A stretch of DNA of 11,367 nucleotides from an uncultured beta proteobacterium (GCA_903910495.1 CAIVZW010000122.1:1-11367), one strand, 5' to 3'. Numbered from the stretch's first letter, positions 1 to 7,630 are shown. A program made the numbers and translations. The notes: a model not told the origin generated them from the sequence alone.

Positions 1-504
1 CCAGCGCATCTCCTGCCAGGTCTGAACCAGTTCACCGCCGACTTTGAGTACCCGTTCTCCATTCTCCAAACCGGCCGCAGCAGCAGGGCTCGCCGCAACT
101 GGCGTACCAAGGATGGGCTTCAATTCTTCCATGCCGTGCCAGAAAAGCCCCCAGTAAATGAACATCGCCAGGATCAAATTGGCGATGGGTCCCGCTGCAA
201 CAATCGCCATGCGTCGCCAAACACTCTGCCGGTTGAAACTGCGGTGCAATTCCTCGGGGAGAACATCGCCTTCGCGTTCATCCAGCATCTTGACGTAACC
301 ACCCAGAGGAAATATTCCGATGGCCCAAACGGTACCATCACGACCGAACTGTTTCGACCACAGGGCCCGGCCAAAACCCACCGAGAATCGCAGCACCTTG
401 ACGCCGACCCAGCGCGCAACGATATAGTGCCCATACTCATGGACAATAATCAGAACACCAAGAACCAGGGTAAAAGCTGCCAGATAGTAAATAAAGTTGC
501 TCAT
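1..504 (-). CDS. rseP: RseP site-2 zinc metalloprotease, 3' end cut by window
   Basis: Inner-membrane S2P-family protease. In the family it cleaves the anti-sigma factor RseA within the membrane during the sigma-E envelope stress response and also clears remnant signal peptides. The window holds the first 168 residues, open to the window edge. An N-terminal membrane segment carries the zinc motif HEYGH at residues 22-26, where two His bind zinc and Glu is catalytic. The conserved [11 protein letters not shown] loop follows at about 63-73 and the [14 protein letters not shown] segment at 97-110, leading into a second membrane helix (about 107-121). A PDZ domain begins near residue 130 and is cut by the edge; the second catalytic motif should lie beyond it. 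The ATG overlaps the dxr stop as ATGA (positions 504-501), so translation is probably coupled. Identification is firm; only the length is unknown. Confidence 0.95.
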   Translation of the reverse strand, partial: MSNFIYYLAAFTLVLGVLIIVHEYGHYIVARWVGVKVLRFSVGFGRALWSKQFGRDGTVWAIGIFPLGGYVKMLDEREGDVLPEELHRSFNRQSVWRRMAIVAAGPIANLILAMFIYWGLFWHGMEELKPILGTPVAASPAAAAGLENGERVLKVGGELVQTWQEMRW

Positions 505-1685
505 ACCGAAGCAAATGTATCAATAGCCTGCTCGGCGATGCGCCGGGCAGCACGGTCAGCGGCCAGCACGTCCGCGAGTGAAAACAGCGTCATTACAGGT
601 GCCTTATCCATGACCGCCTCAATGATTTTCGGGATCGCTGTAAAACCGATCTTCCCATCGAGAAACGCCTGAACAGCAAGTTCATTGGCGGCGTTGAGCG
701 TTGCTGACGCATTCTCACCCTCGTTCAAGGCCCGGTAGGCAAGCGCAAGGCAAGGGAAACGCTCGAAATCTGGCCGTTCGAAATGCAGCGAGGCAATTTT
801 GAACAGGTCCAGCGCTTCGACGCCCGCTGAAATCCGCTCAGGATAAGCCAGCGCATGGGCAATCGGTGTACGCATATCGGGATTTCCCAGTTCGGCAATG
901 ACTGAACCATCGACATACTGCACCAGGGAATGGATGACGCTCTGCGGATGGATAACGATCTCGATCTGTTCGGCCGGGACATTGAATAACCAGTGCGCTT
1001 CGATCATCTCGAGCCCCTTGTTCATCATGGTCGCCGAATCCACCGAAATTTTTCTTCCCATGACCCAGTTGGGGTGCGCGCACGCCTGTTCGGGTGTTAC
1101 ATCGTCGAGGTCGGCAAGGGCGGTATTACGGAATGGTCCGCCAGAGGCCGTGAGCAACAAACCGCGCACACCGAATTTTAATAAATCACCTGAATAATCA
1201 ATTGGAAGTGATTGAAATATAGCATTATGTTCACTATCAATCGGTAACAAGCTTGCGCCATGTTCTCTCACGGCACGCATGAACACCGGCCCGGCCATAA
1301 CCAGGGCTTCCTTGTTGGCCAACAGGACTTTCTTGCCGGCGACCACTGCCGCCAATGTGGGTTGCAGGCCGGCAGCTCCGACAATGGCGGCCATCACCGA
1401 ATCAACTTCCGGCAATTCGGCCATCCGCACCAAGGCTTCAGGTCCGTATTCAACGTAGGTTGAACAAGCAGTAGCGTCCAGACGAGCGCGCAAAGCAACG
1501 GCCAATTCAGCGTTACGCACTACGGCAAAACGCGGTTGGAACTCAAGGCATTGCTCGAAAAGGCGATCGATCTGATTATACGCACAGAGGGCGATCACCC
1601 TGAAACGCTGCGGATGACGACGGATCACGTCCAGCGTACTGACCCCGATGGAGCCGGTTGATCCGAGAATCGTGAGGTTTTGCAT
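501..1685 (-). CDS. dxr: 1-deoxy-D-xylulose 5-phosphate reductoisomerase
   Basis: Cytosolic enzyme that converts 1-deoxy-D-xylulose 5-phosphate to 2-C-methyl-D-erythritol 4-phosphate with NADPH and a divalent metal, the first committed step of the MEP isoprenoid pathway. The product is 394 residues, close to E. coli Dxr (398). The N-terminal NADPH motif GSTGSIG lies at about 8-14. The metal ligands Asp150 and Glu152 are in [13 protein letters not shown], and a third acid is in [11 protein letters not shown] (about 229). The SGGPFR and [21 protein letters not shown] blocks are also present. An in-frame ATG lies two codons upstream (1691). I chose 1685 because MQNLTILGS then aligns residue for residue with E. 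coli MKQLTILGS, and a GAGA sits five bases before it. The gene sits between cdsA and rseP, the betaproteobacterial order. Its stop overlaps the rseP start. Confidence 0.97.
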   Translation of the reverse strand: MQNLTILGSTGSIGVSTLDVIRRHPQRFRVIALCAYNQIDRLFEQCLEFQPRFAVVRNAELAVALRARLDATACSTYVEYGPEALVRMAELPEVDSVMAAIVGAAGLQPTLAAVVAGKKVLLANKEALVMAGPVFMRAVREHGASLLPIDSEHNAIFQSLPIDYSGDLLKFGVRGLLLTASGGPFRNTALADLDDVTPEQACAHPNWVMGRKISVDSATMMNKGLEMIEAHWLFNVPAEQIEIVIHPQSVIHSLVQYVDGSVIAELGNPDMRTPIAHALAYPERISAGVEALDLFKIASLHFERPDFERFPCLALAYRALNEGENASATLNAANELAVQAFLDGKIGFTAIPKIIEAVMDKAPVMTLFSLADVLAADRAARRIAEQAIDTFASV

Positions 1686-1690
1686 TGTCA

Positions 1691-1694
1691 TCTC
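1691..1694 (-). promoter_or_regulatory. weak ribosome binding site of dxr
   Basis: GAGA lies five bases before the ATG at 1685 but directly abuts the upstream ATG at 1691. This spacing favours the downstream start. The site is weak, so ribosomes arriving from cdsA, which ends 17 bases upstream of the chosen start, may contribute. Confidence 0.45.
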
Positions 1695-1702
1695 AAGCTG
1701 CG

Positions 1703-2539
1703 TTAATGCAGTAAAGTCAGCCAGACAAGAGCGACCAGAGGCAGTGTCGAGGTCAGGCTATCGATACGATCGAGCACCCCCCCATGTCCGGGCAGTACAT
1801 TACTGCTGTCTTTCAAACCGGCCTGACGTTTAAGCAACGATTCGAACAGATCGCCAATGATACTGATCACCGCCATGAGCACCAGAACAACGAGTAACAA
1901 AGCATAATTCCCGGAGAGAACGACCGGCATTTTCGGCGACAGGATGAAACCATAAACGATGACGGCAAAACCACCGCCAATGGCACCTTCCCAGGTCTTG
2001 CCCGGACTGATGCCCGGAGCCAGCTTGTGCTTGCCAAAGGCACGGCCAAAGAAATAGGCCGCAATGTCAGCCAGCCAGACAGCAGCCATGACGGCCAGTA
2101 AAGATAGAGCACCAGCCTGCCTTAGTTGCACCAGAGCCAGCCAGGTCGGCAGGATAAGCAGCATGCCGATCGTCAGTCCGAAAAGCGATTTTGGCAAGAG
2201 CCAGCGATACCTCATCCACAAGGGGACCACGAGCAACCAGAAAACGGCTGCCGGAAGATAAAACCAGCGCCCCAGACGCCAGGCGGCCTCATTAAACCCG
2301 GGTTCAAGCCCCAAAGCGGCCGGTTCCAGAGCGGCCACGGCGGCGCAAATGAAGATCAGCGTAATGCCCAGCGAAAAGCGTAAAACACCACCCAATGCCA
2401 TCAGCGCCCCCCACTCCCAGACCGCAAGGGCAGCGGTCAGCGTGCAAAACATGACCCAGCCAGACGCAGGCAGATAGAACAGAGCAGAAAAGAAAACGAA
2501 GAATAGGAAAACAGCGGTAATGATCCGCGTCTTAAGCAT
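1703..2539 (-). CDS. cdsA: phosphatidate cytidylyltransferase (CDP-diglyceride synthase)
   Basis: Integral inner-membrane enzyme that makes CDP-diacylglycerol from phosphatidic acid and CTP, the precursor of phosphatidylglycerol, cardiolipin and phosphatidylethanolamine. The product has 278 residues, a usual length for the family. About seven or eight hydrophobic segments are visible, for example 8-24, 28-48, 55-72, 94-108, 119-137, 144-165, 188-202 and 212-228. The family signature is complete at residues 234-260: [21 protein letters not shown]. The [15 protein letters not shown] block precedes it at 171-185. The ATG overlaps the uppS stop by eight bases (2532-2539), and no clear Shine-Dalgarno sequence precedes it, so translation is probably coupled to uppS. 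Both genes feed lipid and cell-wall precursor synthesis. Confidence 0.97.
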   Translation of the reverse strand: MLKTRIITAVFLFFVFFSALFYLPASGWVMFCTLTAALAVWEWGALMALGGVLRFSLGITLIFICAAVAALEPAALGLEPGFNEAAWRLGRWFYLPAAVFWLLVVPLWMRYRWLLPKSLFGLTIGMLLILPTWLALVQLRQAGALSLLAVMAAVWLADIAAYFFGRAFGKHKLAPGISPGKTWEGAIGGGFAVIVYGFILSPKMPVVLSGNYALLLVVLVLMAVISIIGDLFESLLKRQAGLKDSSNVLPGHGGVLDRIDSLTSTLPLVALVWLTLLH

Positions 2540-3365
2540 TAACGATGACGTCCGTCGAGCGAGCAGCGACTGTATTTTCGGGCAAGGGATCGACGCGCTT
2601 GGTGGCTGGGTGTGGGTTGTCGATCAGTTGTTCACTCGTTCGCCCGAAGCGACGTTCGCGCTGCTGATACGAGCTGATGGCCATGTCAAAGGCAGCAGAG
2701 TCAAACTCCGGCCAGAGGGTTTCAGTAAAGTAGAACTCCGAATAGGCCAGTTGCCAGAGCAGGAAGTTGCTGACCCGCTCCTCTCCCCCCGTGCGGATGA
2801 AGAGATCGGGTTCTGGTGCGTAACTCATTACCAGATAAGGTGCCAGATCGGCTTCGCTCCACAAGCCCTGCTTGTCCGGTTGTGCCGAGAGCATGCGATT
2901 CACCGCCTGCAGAATATCCCAACGTCCGCCGTAATTGGCCGCGATGGTCAGCGTCAGCTTGTCATTCCCGGCCGTCTGCTGTTCCGAAGAGACAATCAGC
3001 GACTGCAGTTCCCGATCAAAGCGCGTCAGATCACCCACCACTCTCAGGCAAACCCCGTTGCGATTCAGTTTGGCCACTTCCTGCTGCAAGGCATGAACAA
3101 AAAGTTGCATGAGCAGCGTCACCTCCTCCTCGGGACGACGCCAGTTTTCTGAACTGAAAGCAAAAAGCGTCAGATACTTTATCCCGCGCTCAAGGCAATA
3201 CTTGACGGAATCGCGCACCGTTTCGACACCGCGGCGATGCCCGGCAAAGCGGGGCAAATAGCGTTTCTTGGCCCACCGGCCGTTGCCGTCCATGATAATG
3301 GCGACATGACGCGGCACCTTGGCGGCATCCGGAATATCATGCGTTGAACTGGTGAAGATCGCCAT
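2532..3365 (-). CDS. uppS: undecaprenyl diphosphate synthase (cis-prenyltransferase)
   Basis: Cytosolic enzyme, partly membrane-associated, that adds eight isopentenyl units to farnesyl diphosphate to make C55 undecaprenyl diphosphate, the lipid carrier for peptidoglycan and O-antigen. Numbered from the chosen start, MDGNGRWA lies at 25-32, with the catalytic Asp at 26 as in E. coli. [11 protein letters not shown], the NYGGRWDI block and [23 protein letters not shown] (about 191-213) follow, and RERRFG ends the core near 241. The product is 277 residues against 253 in E. coli. The excess is a polar tail of about 36 residues after RRFG that shows no motif I know. An ATG three codons upstream (3374) touches AAAGGA directly; the one at 3365 has it at eight bases, so I prefer 3365. 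The stop overlaps the cdsA start. Confidence 0.97.
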   Translation of the reverse strand: MAIFTSSTHDIPDAAKVPRHVAIIMDGNGRWAKKRYLPRFAGHRRGVETVRDSVKYCLERGIKYLTLFAFSSENWRRPEEEVTLLMQLFVHALQQEVAKLNRNGVCLRVVGDLTRFDRELQSLIVSSEQQTAGNDKLTLTIAANYGGRWDILQAVNRMLSAQPDKQGLWSEADLAPYLVMSYAPEPDLFIRTGGEERVSNFLLWQLAYSEFYFTETLWPEFDSAAFDMAISSYQQRERRFGRTSEQLIDNPHPATKRVDPLPENTVAARSTDVIVNA

Positions 3366-3373
3366 CTGGCGCA

Positions 3374-3379
3374 TCCTTT
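3374..3379 (-). promoter_or_regulatory. ribosome binding site of uppS
   Basis: AAAGGA lies eight bases before the ATG at 3365. It runs into the alternative ATG at 3374, too close for initiation there, so it decides the start. Confidence 0.6.
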
Positions 3380-3388
3380 AGGCAGTCC

Positions 3389-3949
3389 TCAGACCGCCAT
3401 CAGCTCGATTTCTTTTTGGGCGAACTGCTTATCTACCTCGGCGACATATTTATCGGTGAGCTTCTGGACGTCATCCTGCGCCCGCCGCTCATCGTCCTCC
3501 GAGCACGCCTTGTTCTTGAGAAGGTCCTTGAGTGTTGAAATGGCGTCGCGGCGAAGATTGCGCATGGCAACCCGTGCATTTTCACTCTCGTGTTTGACGA
3601 CCTTGATCAGGTCGCGACGTCGTTCTTCGGTCAGTGCCGGCATTGGAACGCGGATGAGTTCGCCCTGCGAAGCCGGATTCAGGCCAAGATCGGAATCCCG
3701 GATAGCCTTCTCGACCTTGGGCGCCATGTTCTTTTCCCAAGCCTGGACGCCAAGCGTACGCGGATCAAGCAGAGTAATGTTGGCCACAGTATTTACCGGC
3801 ACCATGGAACCGTAATACTCGACCTGAACATGATCAAGCAGCCCGATATGGGCACGGCCCGTACGGACCTTTGTCAGATCGACCCTGAGGGCCTCAAGTG
3901 ACTTCTGCATTTTATGTTCGGTAGTGCTTTTCACCTCTGCAATCGACAT
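3389..3949 (-). CDS. frr: ribosome recycling factor
   Basis: Cytosolic translation factor that, with EF-G, splits the post-termination ribosome complex. The product is 186 residues, matching the usual 185. The conserved [12 protein letters not shown] block lies at 28-39, followed by the small domain with [30 protein letters not shown] (about 45-74). The long helical C-terminal half includes [16 protein letters not shown] (131-146) and ends with [20 protein letters not shown]. An in-frame ATG six codons upstream (3967) would overlap pyrH and lacks a ribosome binding site. The start at 3949 has a very good one and gives the family N-terminus, with residues MSIAEV. The pyrH stop is 11 bases upstream and uppS starts 23 bases downstream. 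Confidence 0.97.
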   Translation of the reverse strand: MSIAEVKSTTEHKMQKSLEALRVDLTKVRTGRAHIGLLDHVQVEYYGSMVPVNTVANITLLDPRTLGVQAWEKNMAPKVEKAIRDSDLGLNPASQGELIRVPMPALTEERRRDLIKVVKHESENARVAMRNLRRDAISTLKDLLKNKACSEDDERRAQDDVQKLTDKYVAEVDKQFAQKEIELMAV

Positions 3950-3955
3950 GTCTAT

Positions 3956-3962
3956 CTCCCTC
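3956..3962 (-). promoter_or_regulatory. strong ribosome binding site of frr, fused to the pyrH stop
   Basis: GAGGGAG lies six bases before the frr ATG at 3949. Its first bases belong to the pyrH TGA stop (3963-3961), so a ribosome terminating on pyrH sits on the frr initiation signal. This sets the frr start and suggests coupling. Confidence 0.75.
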
Positions 3963-4686
3963 AGCAATACACCAGAGTGCCTTCGCTCTCACCAAGGACA
4001 ACCCGCTTGAGCGCACCCGGTTTGAAAATCGAAAAAACATTGATTGGCAGTTTCTGGTCACGGCATAGCGCAAAAGCCGTTGCATCCATCACGGCCAGAT
4101 TCTTTAACATTGCCTCGTTGAAGCTGATCCGGTCGTAGCGTGTGGCCATAGGATCCTTTTTCGGATCAGCCGAGTAGATACCATCAACCTTTGTGGCCTT
4201 GAGTACGATCTCCGCCCCGATTTCGGCACCGCGTAACGCCGCTGCCGTATCGGTCGTAAAAAACGGATTGCCGGTACCCCCGGCAAAAATGACTGTCCTG
4301 CCCTGCTCCAGAGCACGGATGGCCCGACCCCGAATATACGGTTCGACCACCTGCTCGATATTCAATGCCGACTGGACCCGGGCCGGCATGCCGGCAGTCT
4401 TCATCGCGTCCTGCAGTGCCAGGGCGTTCATCACGGTGGCCAGCATGCCCATGTAGTCAGCCTGCGCACGATCCATGCCAGTTGCGCCGGGAGCAACACC
4501 GCGAAAGATATTACCCCCTCCGATGACAACACCAACCTGCACCCCCAAATCAACAACACTCTTGACCTCCGCGACGATCTCCAGAATTGTCTGACGGTTG
4601 ATGCCATAAGCGTCAGCACCCATCAGTGCTTCACCCGAGAGTTTGAGCAGGATACGTTTGAATTTTGGGGCACAAGCTTCAGTCAT
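3961..4686 (-). CDS. pyrH: UMP kinase (uridylate kinase)
   Basis: Cytosolic enzyme that phosphorylates UMP to UDP with ATP, an essential step of pyrimidine nucleotide synthesis. Bacterial PyrH is hexameric, activated by GTP and inhibited by UTP. The product is 241 residues, the same as E. coli. It has the amino acid kinase fold, unlike eukaryotic UMP/CMP kinases. Visible blocks in order: the phosphate-binding KLSGEAL at 15-21, [10 protein letters not shown] at 54-63, [23 protein letters not shown] at 71-93, [19 protein letters not shown] at 134-152, and [17 protein letters not shown] at 163-179. The start is the only ATG giving the normal N-terminus. Its ribosome binding site is poor: an AGGA about 12 bases upstream. 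It starts 20 bases after tsf, and its stop lies inside the frr ribosome binding site. Confidence 0.97.
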   Translation of the reverse strand: MTEACAPKFKRILLKLSGEALMGADAYGINRQTILEIVAEVKSVVDLGVQVGVVIGGGNIFRGVAPGATGMDRAQADYMGMLATVMNALALQDAMKTAGMPARVQSALNIEQVVEPYIRGRAIRALEQGRTVIFAGGTGNPFFTTDTAAALRGAEIGAEIVLKATKVDGIYSADPKKDPMATRYDRISFNEAMLKNLAVMDATAFALCRDQKLPINVFSIFKPGALKRVVLGESEGTLVYC

Positions 4687-4706
4687 GATTATCAGAATCC
4701 TATGAG

Positions 4707-5600
4707 TTACTTCTGTGCGGCAGCCGCCTGGGCAGCAACTTCGGCGGCGAAGTCATTCGATCGTTTCACCATACCCTCACCGACCACGAACAGGGTAAAT
4801 CCTGCAACTGATGCTCCCTTGGCCTTGAGTAATTGCTCTATGGTTTGCTTGCCGTCTTCCGCTTTGACGAACACCTGTCCAAGCAAGGTGACCTCCTTGA
4901 GGAATTTCTGAACCGAACCCTCGGCGATTTTCTCAATCATGGCTTCCGGCTTGCCCGCTTCTTTAGCCTTCTCGATGGCAACCCGACGCTCGGTATCAAT
5001 CAGCTCGGCAGGAACACCCGTCGCATCAAGCGATTTTGGCTTTGACGCTGCAATGTGCATGGACAGATCCTTGCCCAGTTGCTCGTCACCACCGACCACG
5101 TCCAGCAGCACGCCGATCTTTGCACCGCCATGGATATAGGATGCCAGTTTGCCCTTGGCTTCGACACGGCCAAAGCGGCGCAGCGACATATTCTCACCGA
5201 TCTTCCCGACCAAGGCAGTACGTGTCGATTCAACGGTTCCCCCGGCCATCGGCAGTGCCGACAGAGCGGCAACATCCGCCGGATTGTTAGCCACAACCAG
5301 TTCGGCGCAGCCCTTGGTCAGCGCCAGGAATTCGTCGTTCTTGGCCACGAAATCGGTTTCGCAGTTGATCTCGATGATCGCACCTGACTTACCGTCGGCG
5401 GAAATACTGATGCCGACAATACCTTCGGCCGTAATACGCGCCGCGGCCTTGGTGGCCTTGGAACCGAGCTTGACGCGCAGAATCTCTTCCGCCTTGTTCA
5501 TGTCGCCAGCCGCTTCGGTCAGTGCTCTTTTGCATTCCATCATCGGCGCATCAGTTTTCTCGCGCAGTTCTTTAACCATACCTGCGGTAATTTCCGCCAT
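4707..5600 (-). CDS. tsf: translation elongation factor Ts
   Basis: Cytosolic guanine nucleotide exchange factor that releases GDP from EF-Tu so that it can bind GTP and aminoacyl-tRNA again. The product is 297 residues, a usual betaproteobacterial length (E. coli has 283). The N-terminal UBA-like domain, [27 protein letters not shown], spans about 1-55. The core motif CETDFVAKN lies at 80-88 and contains the TDFV that inserts into the EF-Tu nucleotide site. [11 protein letters not shown] (161-171) and MHIAASKP (181-188) mark the second core subdomain. A coiled-coil-like segment covers about 204-240. The frame is open upstream to a GTG at 5612, but that GTG is part of the ribosome binding site, so ATG 5600 is the start. 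It lies 122 bases downstream of rpsB. Confidence 0.97.
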   Translation of the reverse strand: MAEITAGMVKELREKTDAPMMECKRALTEAAGDMNKAEEILRVKLGSKATKAAARITAEGIVGISISADGKSGAIIEINCETDFVAKNDEFLALTKGCAELVVANNPADVAALSALPMAGGTVESTRTALVGKIGENMSLRRFGRVEAKGKLASYIHGGAKIGVLLDVVGGDEQLGKDLSMHIAASKPKSLDATGVPAELIDTERRVAIEKAKEAGKPEAMIEKIAEGSVQKFLKEVTLLGQVFVKAEDGKQTIEQLLKAKGASVAGFTLFVVGEGMVKRSNDFAAEVAAQAAAAQK

Positions 5601-5606
5601 TTTATT

Positions 5607-5610
5607 CTCC
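5607..5610 (-). promoter_or_regulatory. ribosome binding site of tsf
   Basis: GGAG lies six bases before the ATG at 5600. The 3' arm of an inverted repeat ends only three bases upstream of it (see 5614-5682), so local structure could affect ribosome access. Confidence 0.7.
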
Positions 5611-5613
5611 ACT

Positions 5614-5682
5614 TGCGGACACGGCCGGGTTAACCGGCCGCACCTCGCTCAAAACAGTTAAAACAGAAATTGTCTGTCCGCA
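5614..5682 (-). repeat. nested inverted repeats in the rpsB-tsf spacer
   Basis: Read in the direction of transcription, TGCGGACA (5682-5675) is the exact reverse complement of TGTCCGCA (5621-5614), an 8-bp outer stem. Inside it, CGGCCGG (5640-5634) and CCGGCCG (5628-5622) form a 7-bp GC-rich hairpin with a five-base loop. A third, weaker hairpin, ACAGA (5677-5673) with TCTGT (5667-5663), shares three bases with the outer stem, so the two cannot form together. It is followed by four Ts. No hairpin here has a long T tract, so a strong intrinsic terminator is not supported. A role in setting the S2 to EF-Ts ratio is my inference. Confidence 0.6.
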
Positions 5683-5722
5683 CCACTCACTTCAAGCGAC
5701 CGGATGACAAAGTTGTGGGATG

Positions 5723-6463
5723 TTACTCGGCCTCTTCGACAAAATCATCACCGGAAGCTGCCGCCGCAACGATTTCCTCGATGAATTGACTGCGACCTTC
5801 AAGAATCGAATCGGCGACACCGCGTGCATACAGTCGGATTGCGCTGGAAGAGTCATCGTTGCCCGGAATGACGTAATTAATGCCTTCCGGCGAGTGATTG
5901 GTATCGACCACGGCAATGATCGGGATGCCGAGTTTATTCGCTTCCGTGATGGCAATCTTGTGATAACCGACATCGATGACGAACAGGGCGTCCGGCAAGG
6001 TATTCATTTCCTTGATGCCGCCAATGGACTTCTGCAACTTGGCGAGTTCGCGCTGCATCATCAGTGCTTCCTTTTTGCCGAGCTTCTCAAGAGAACCGTC
6101 TTCCATTATGGTTTCCATATCCTTGAGGCGCTTGGTCGACTGCTTGATGGTCTTGAAATTGGTCAGCATGCCACCCAGCCAGCGCTGGTCGACATAGGCC
6201 GAACCGGAACGGCTGGCTTCTTCAGCGATTATTTCACGCGCCTGACGTTTGGTGCCAACGAACAGGATGCTGCCCTTGTTGGACGACAACTTGCGCACGA
6301 AAGCCATGGCTTCGTTGTAGTTGGCAAGCGTTTTTTCGAGGTTGACGATATGGATCTTGCTGCGGGCGCCGAAGATGTACTGAGCCATCTTGGGGTTCCA
6401 GAAACGGGTTTGGTGGCCAAAGTGAACACCGGCCTCCAGCATTTGACGCATGGTTGCGGACAT
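5723..6463 (-). CDS. rpsB: 30S ribosomal protein S2
   Basis: Structural protein of the small ribosomal subunit, bound between head and body and needed for S1 attachment. The product is 246 residues (E. coli 241). Visible blocks: [22 protein letters not shown] at 5-26, [16 protein letters not shown] at 30-45, [13 protein letters not shown] at 67-79, the family signature region [19 protein letters not shown] at 91-109, and [45 protein letters not shown] at 161-205. The tail ends acidic (GDDFVEEAE). The frame stays open upstream to an ATG at 6595, but that one has no ribosome binding site and adds 44 unrelated residues. First gene of the long minus-strand operon, behind an extended -10 promoter and a leader of about 170 bases. 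Confidence 0.98.
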   Translation of the reverse strand: MSATMRQMLEAGVHFGHQTRFWNPKMAQYIFGARSKIHIVNLEKTLANYNEAMAFVRKLSSNKGSILFVGTKRQAREIIAEEASRSGSAYVDQRWLGGMLTNFKTIKQSTKRLKDMETIMEDGSLEKLGKKEALMMQRELAKLQKSIGGIKEMNTLPDALFVIDVGYHKIAITEANKLGIPIIAVVDTNHSPEGINYVIPGNDDSSSAIRLYARGVADSILEGRSQFIEEIVAAAASGDDFVEEAE

Positions 6464-6469
6464 GATTTT

Positions 6470-6476
6470 CTTTCCT
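6470..6476 (-). promoter_or_regulatory. ribosome binding site of rpsB
   Basis: AGGAAAG lies six bases before the ATG at 6463. It decides between this start and the in-frame ATG at 6595, which has none. Confidence 0.75.
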
Positions 6477-6492
6477 ATCAGGGTTAAACCAC

Positions 6493-6550
6493 CATTCGCC
6501 CACCTACGCCCGTCTTGACTATTTGACGGACACCCTTGAACAGGCGAATG
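6493..6550 (-). promoter_or_regulatory. nested inverted repeat in the rpsB leader
   Basis: In the transcript sense, CATTCGCC (6550-6543) pairs exactly with GGCGAATG (6500-6493), an 8-bp stem. Inside it CCGTC (6529-6525) pairs with GACGG (6514-6510). The 3' arm ends 16 bases before the AGGAAAG of rpsB. In gammaproteobacteria the rpsB leader binds S2 and mediates autoregulation. Whether this betaproteobacterial leader does the same is an inference from position and structure only. Confidence 0.45.
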
Positions 6551-6640
6551 TGCGTAATTGACGGGCCGTATCCGGCACGCCTCGCGTACCACCATGGCAC
6601 GCTGTTTTATTTCACTGACAAATGCCAGTAAAACCAGTTG

Positions 6641-6649
6641 ATTATATCA
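6641..6649 (-). promoter_or_regulatory. extended -10 promoter of the rpsB operon
   Basis: The minus strand reads TGATATAAT at 6649-6641: a perfect -10 hexamer TATAAT (6646-6641) with the TG of an extended -10 element one base upstream. The -35 position, 17 bases further up, reads TGGTAT and matches poorly, which fits an extended -10 promoter. Transcription should start near 6634-6635, leaving a leader of about 170 bases before rpsB. Confidence 0.65.
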
Positions 6650-6671
6650 TCTGAGAAGCATGAATACCACC

Positions 6672-6689
6672 GCCTTGCTGACGCAAGGC
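6672..6689 (+). repeat. palindromic hairpin between rpsB and map
   Basis: GCCTTGC (6672-6678) and GCAAGGC (6683-6689) are exact reverse complements around the four-base loop TGAC. On the plus strand it is followed by ATTTTA, giving a short terminator-like look toward map. On the minus strand no T run follows. It ends about 23 bases upstream of the rpsB -10 box, overlapping where a -35 and upstream contacts would lie, so it could equally be a protein-binding site. Function unknown. Confidence 0.55.
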
Positions 6690-6814
6690 ATTTTACGTAC
6701 GGGCTTCGAACCGACCGGGATAATAACGATACGTAGACGAACCTTTCAAGCAGGAAATTGCCTAAGCGGTCGCCTTACTTTATCCTTCGCCACTTCACTC
6801 CCTTCGCCCGTCTC

Positions 6815-6820
6815 CATAAT
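6815..6820 (+). promoter_or_regulatory. possible -10 box for a leaderless map transcript
   Basis: CATAAT matches five of six bases of the -10 consensus and ends six bases before the map ATG, so a start at the usual distance would fall on or next to the A of ATG at 6827. The -35 is weak: TTCACT at 6794-6799 with a short 15-base spacer. No Shine-Dalgarno sequence precedes map, which agrees with a leaderless message but does not prove it. Confidence 0.25.
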
Positions 6821-6826
6821 AAACAC

Positions 6827-7630
6827 ATGAGCATCACACTCAAATCACCTGACGAAATCGAAAAAATGCGGGTTGCCGGCCGTCTGGCTGGCGAAGTACT
6901 CGATTACATTACCCCTTTCGTCAAACTGGGGATTACGACTGGCGAACTGGACAAACTGTGCCACGATTACATGGTCAATGTTCAGGACTGCATTCCGGCG
7001 CCGCTGAACTACGCCCCTTCAGGCTACAAACCGTATCCGAAATCGATCTGCACTTCGGTCAACCATCAGATCTGTCATGGTGTTCCCGGCGACAGGCAGT
7101 TGAAGAACGGCGACATTGTCAATCTGGATATCACCACCATCAAGGACGGCTATCACGGCGATACCAGCCGCATGTTTCAGGTCGGCGAAGTCTCGATCAA
7201 GGCCAAACGGCTGTGTGAGGTCACTTTTGAATGCCTCTGGCTCGGCATTGCCCAGGTGCGTGCGGGAGCCCATCTCGGTGACATAGGCCACGCCATTCAG
7301 CAGTATGCAGAAAAATCAGGCTATTCTGTCGTAAGGGAATTCTGCGGCCATGGCATCGGAGTACGCTTCCATGAAGATCCACAAGTCGTTCATTACGGCA
7401 AGGCCGGCACAGGGGTCGAACTTAAAGCCAACATGATTTTCACCATCGAGCCAATGATCAATGCCGGGAAAGCCGCAATCCGCGAACTGGCGGATGGCTG
7501 GACGATTGTCACCAAGGATCACAGTTTGTCGGCGCAATGGGAACATACCATTCTTGTCACTGAAAACGGATATGAAGTTCTCACGCTCTCCGCAGGCTCG
7601 CGCCAGCAGCCGGACTGGATCAAACAATGA
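6827..7630 (+). CDS. map: type I methionine aminopeptidase
   Basis: Cytosolic metalloenzyme that removes the initiator methionine from new proteins when the second residue is small. The product is 267 residues (E. coli 264). All five metal ligands of the pita-bread fold are present: Asp101 and Asp112 in [19 protein letters not shown], His175 in [13 protein letters not shown], Glu208 in FTIEPM and Glu239 in [12 protein letters not shown]. The conserved active-site His is at 84 in ICHGVPG. I chose ATG 6827 because [25 protein letters not shown] aligns with the E. coli N-terminus. The frame is open upstream to a TTG at 6758, but those 23 residues are not family-like. No ribosome binding site is visible before the chosen ATG. 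It is divergent from rpsB, and its stop overlaps the glnD start. Confidence 0.97.
   Translation: MSITLKSPDEIEKMRVAGRLAGEVLDYITPFVKLGITTGELDKLCHDYMVNVQDCIPAPLNYAPSGYKPYPKSICTSVNHQICHGVPGDRQLKNGDIVNLDITTIKDGYHGDTSRMFQVGEVSIKAKRLCEVTFECLWLGIAQVRAGAHLGDIGHAIQQYAEKSGYSVVREFCGHGIGVRFHEDPQVVHYGKAGTGVELKANMIFTIEPMINAGKAAIRELADGWTIVTKDHSLSAQWEHTILVTENGYEVLTLSAGSRQQPDWIKQ

Larger units (their letters stand above)
6464..6826. other. divergent rpsB/map regulatory region, no gene
   Basis: A 363-base region between the rpsB and map starts. From the rpsB side it holds the rpsB ribosome binding site (6470-6476), a leader with nested inverted repeats (6493-6550), a possible second promoter (-35 TTTACT at 6632-6627, 17 bases, -10 TAAAAC at 6609-6604) and the main promoter (6641-6649). 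A palindromic hairpin follows at 6672-6689, then the map upstream stretch with two weak -10-like boxes, GATAAT at 6719-6724 and CATAAT at 6815-6820, neither with a convincing -35. I see no tRNA, small gene or insertion sequence. E. coli also has map and rpsB divergent, so the arrangement is conserved. Confidence 0.75.

Noticed and set aside
136..672. A 178-codon plus-strand frame across rseP and the end of dxr.
   Set aside because: It covers two clearly real genes on the other strand, and its product is low-complexity and unlike any family I recognise.
2520..3152. A 210-codon plus-strand frame opposite uppS.
   Set aside because: It is antisense to conserved uppS sequence and has no domain or ribosome binding site.
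5720..6487. A 255-codon open frame on the plus strand, antisense to all of rpsB.
   Set aside because: It mirrors the strongly conserved rpsB codon pattern, has no recognisable domain and is explained as a shadow of the real gene.
6464..6595. In-frame 44-codon extension of rpsB starting at ATG 6595.
   Set aside because: No ribosome binding site, not S2-like, and the ATG at 6463 has both a strong site and the family N-terminus. It lies in the leader.
6698..6721. A TTCGAA-containing stretch that resembles the T-arm of a tRNA.
   Set aside because: The flanks do not form the 5-bp T stem, and no anticodon arm or acceptor stem can be built around it.
6758..6826. TTG start giving map 23 extra residues.
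   Set aside because: AGGA is only about two bases from the TTG, the extra residues are not family-like, and the ATG at 6827 gives the normal length.
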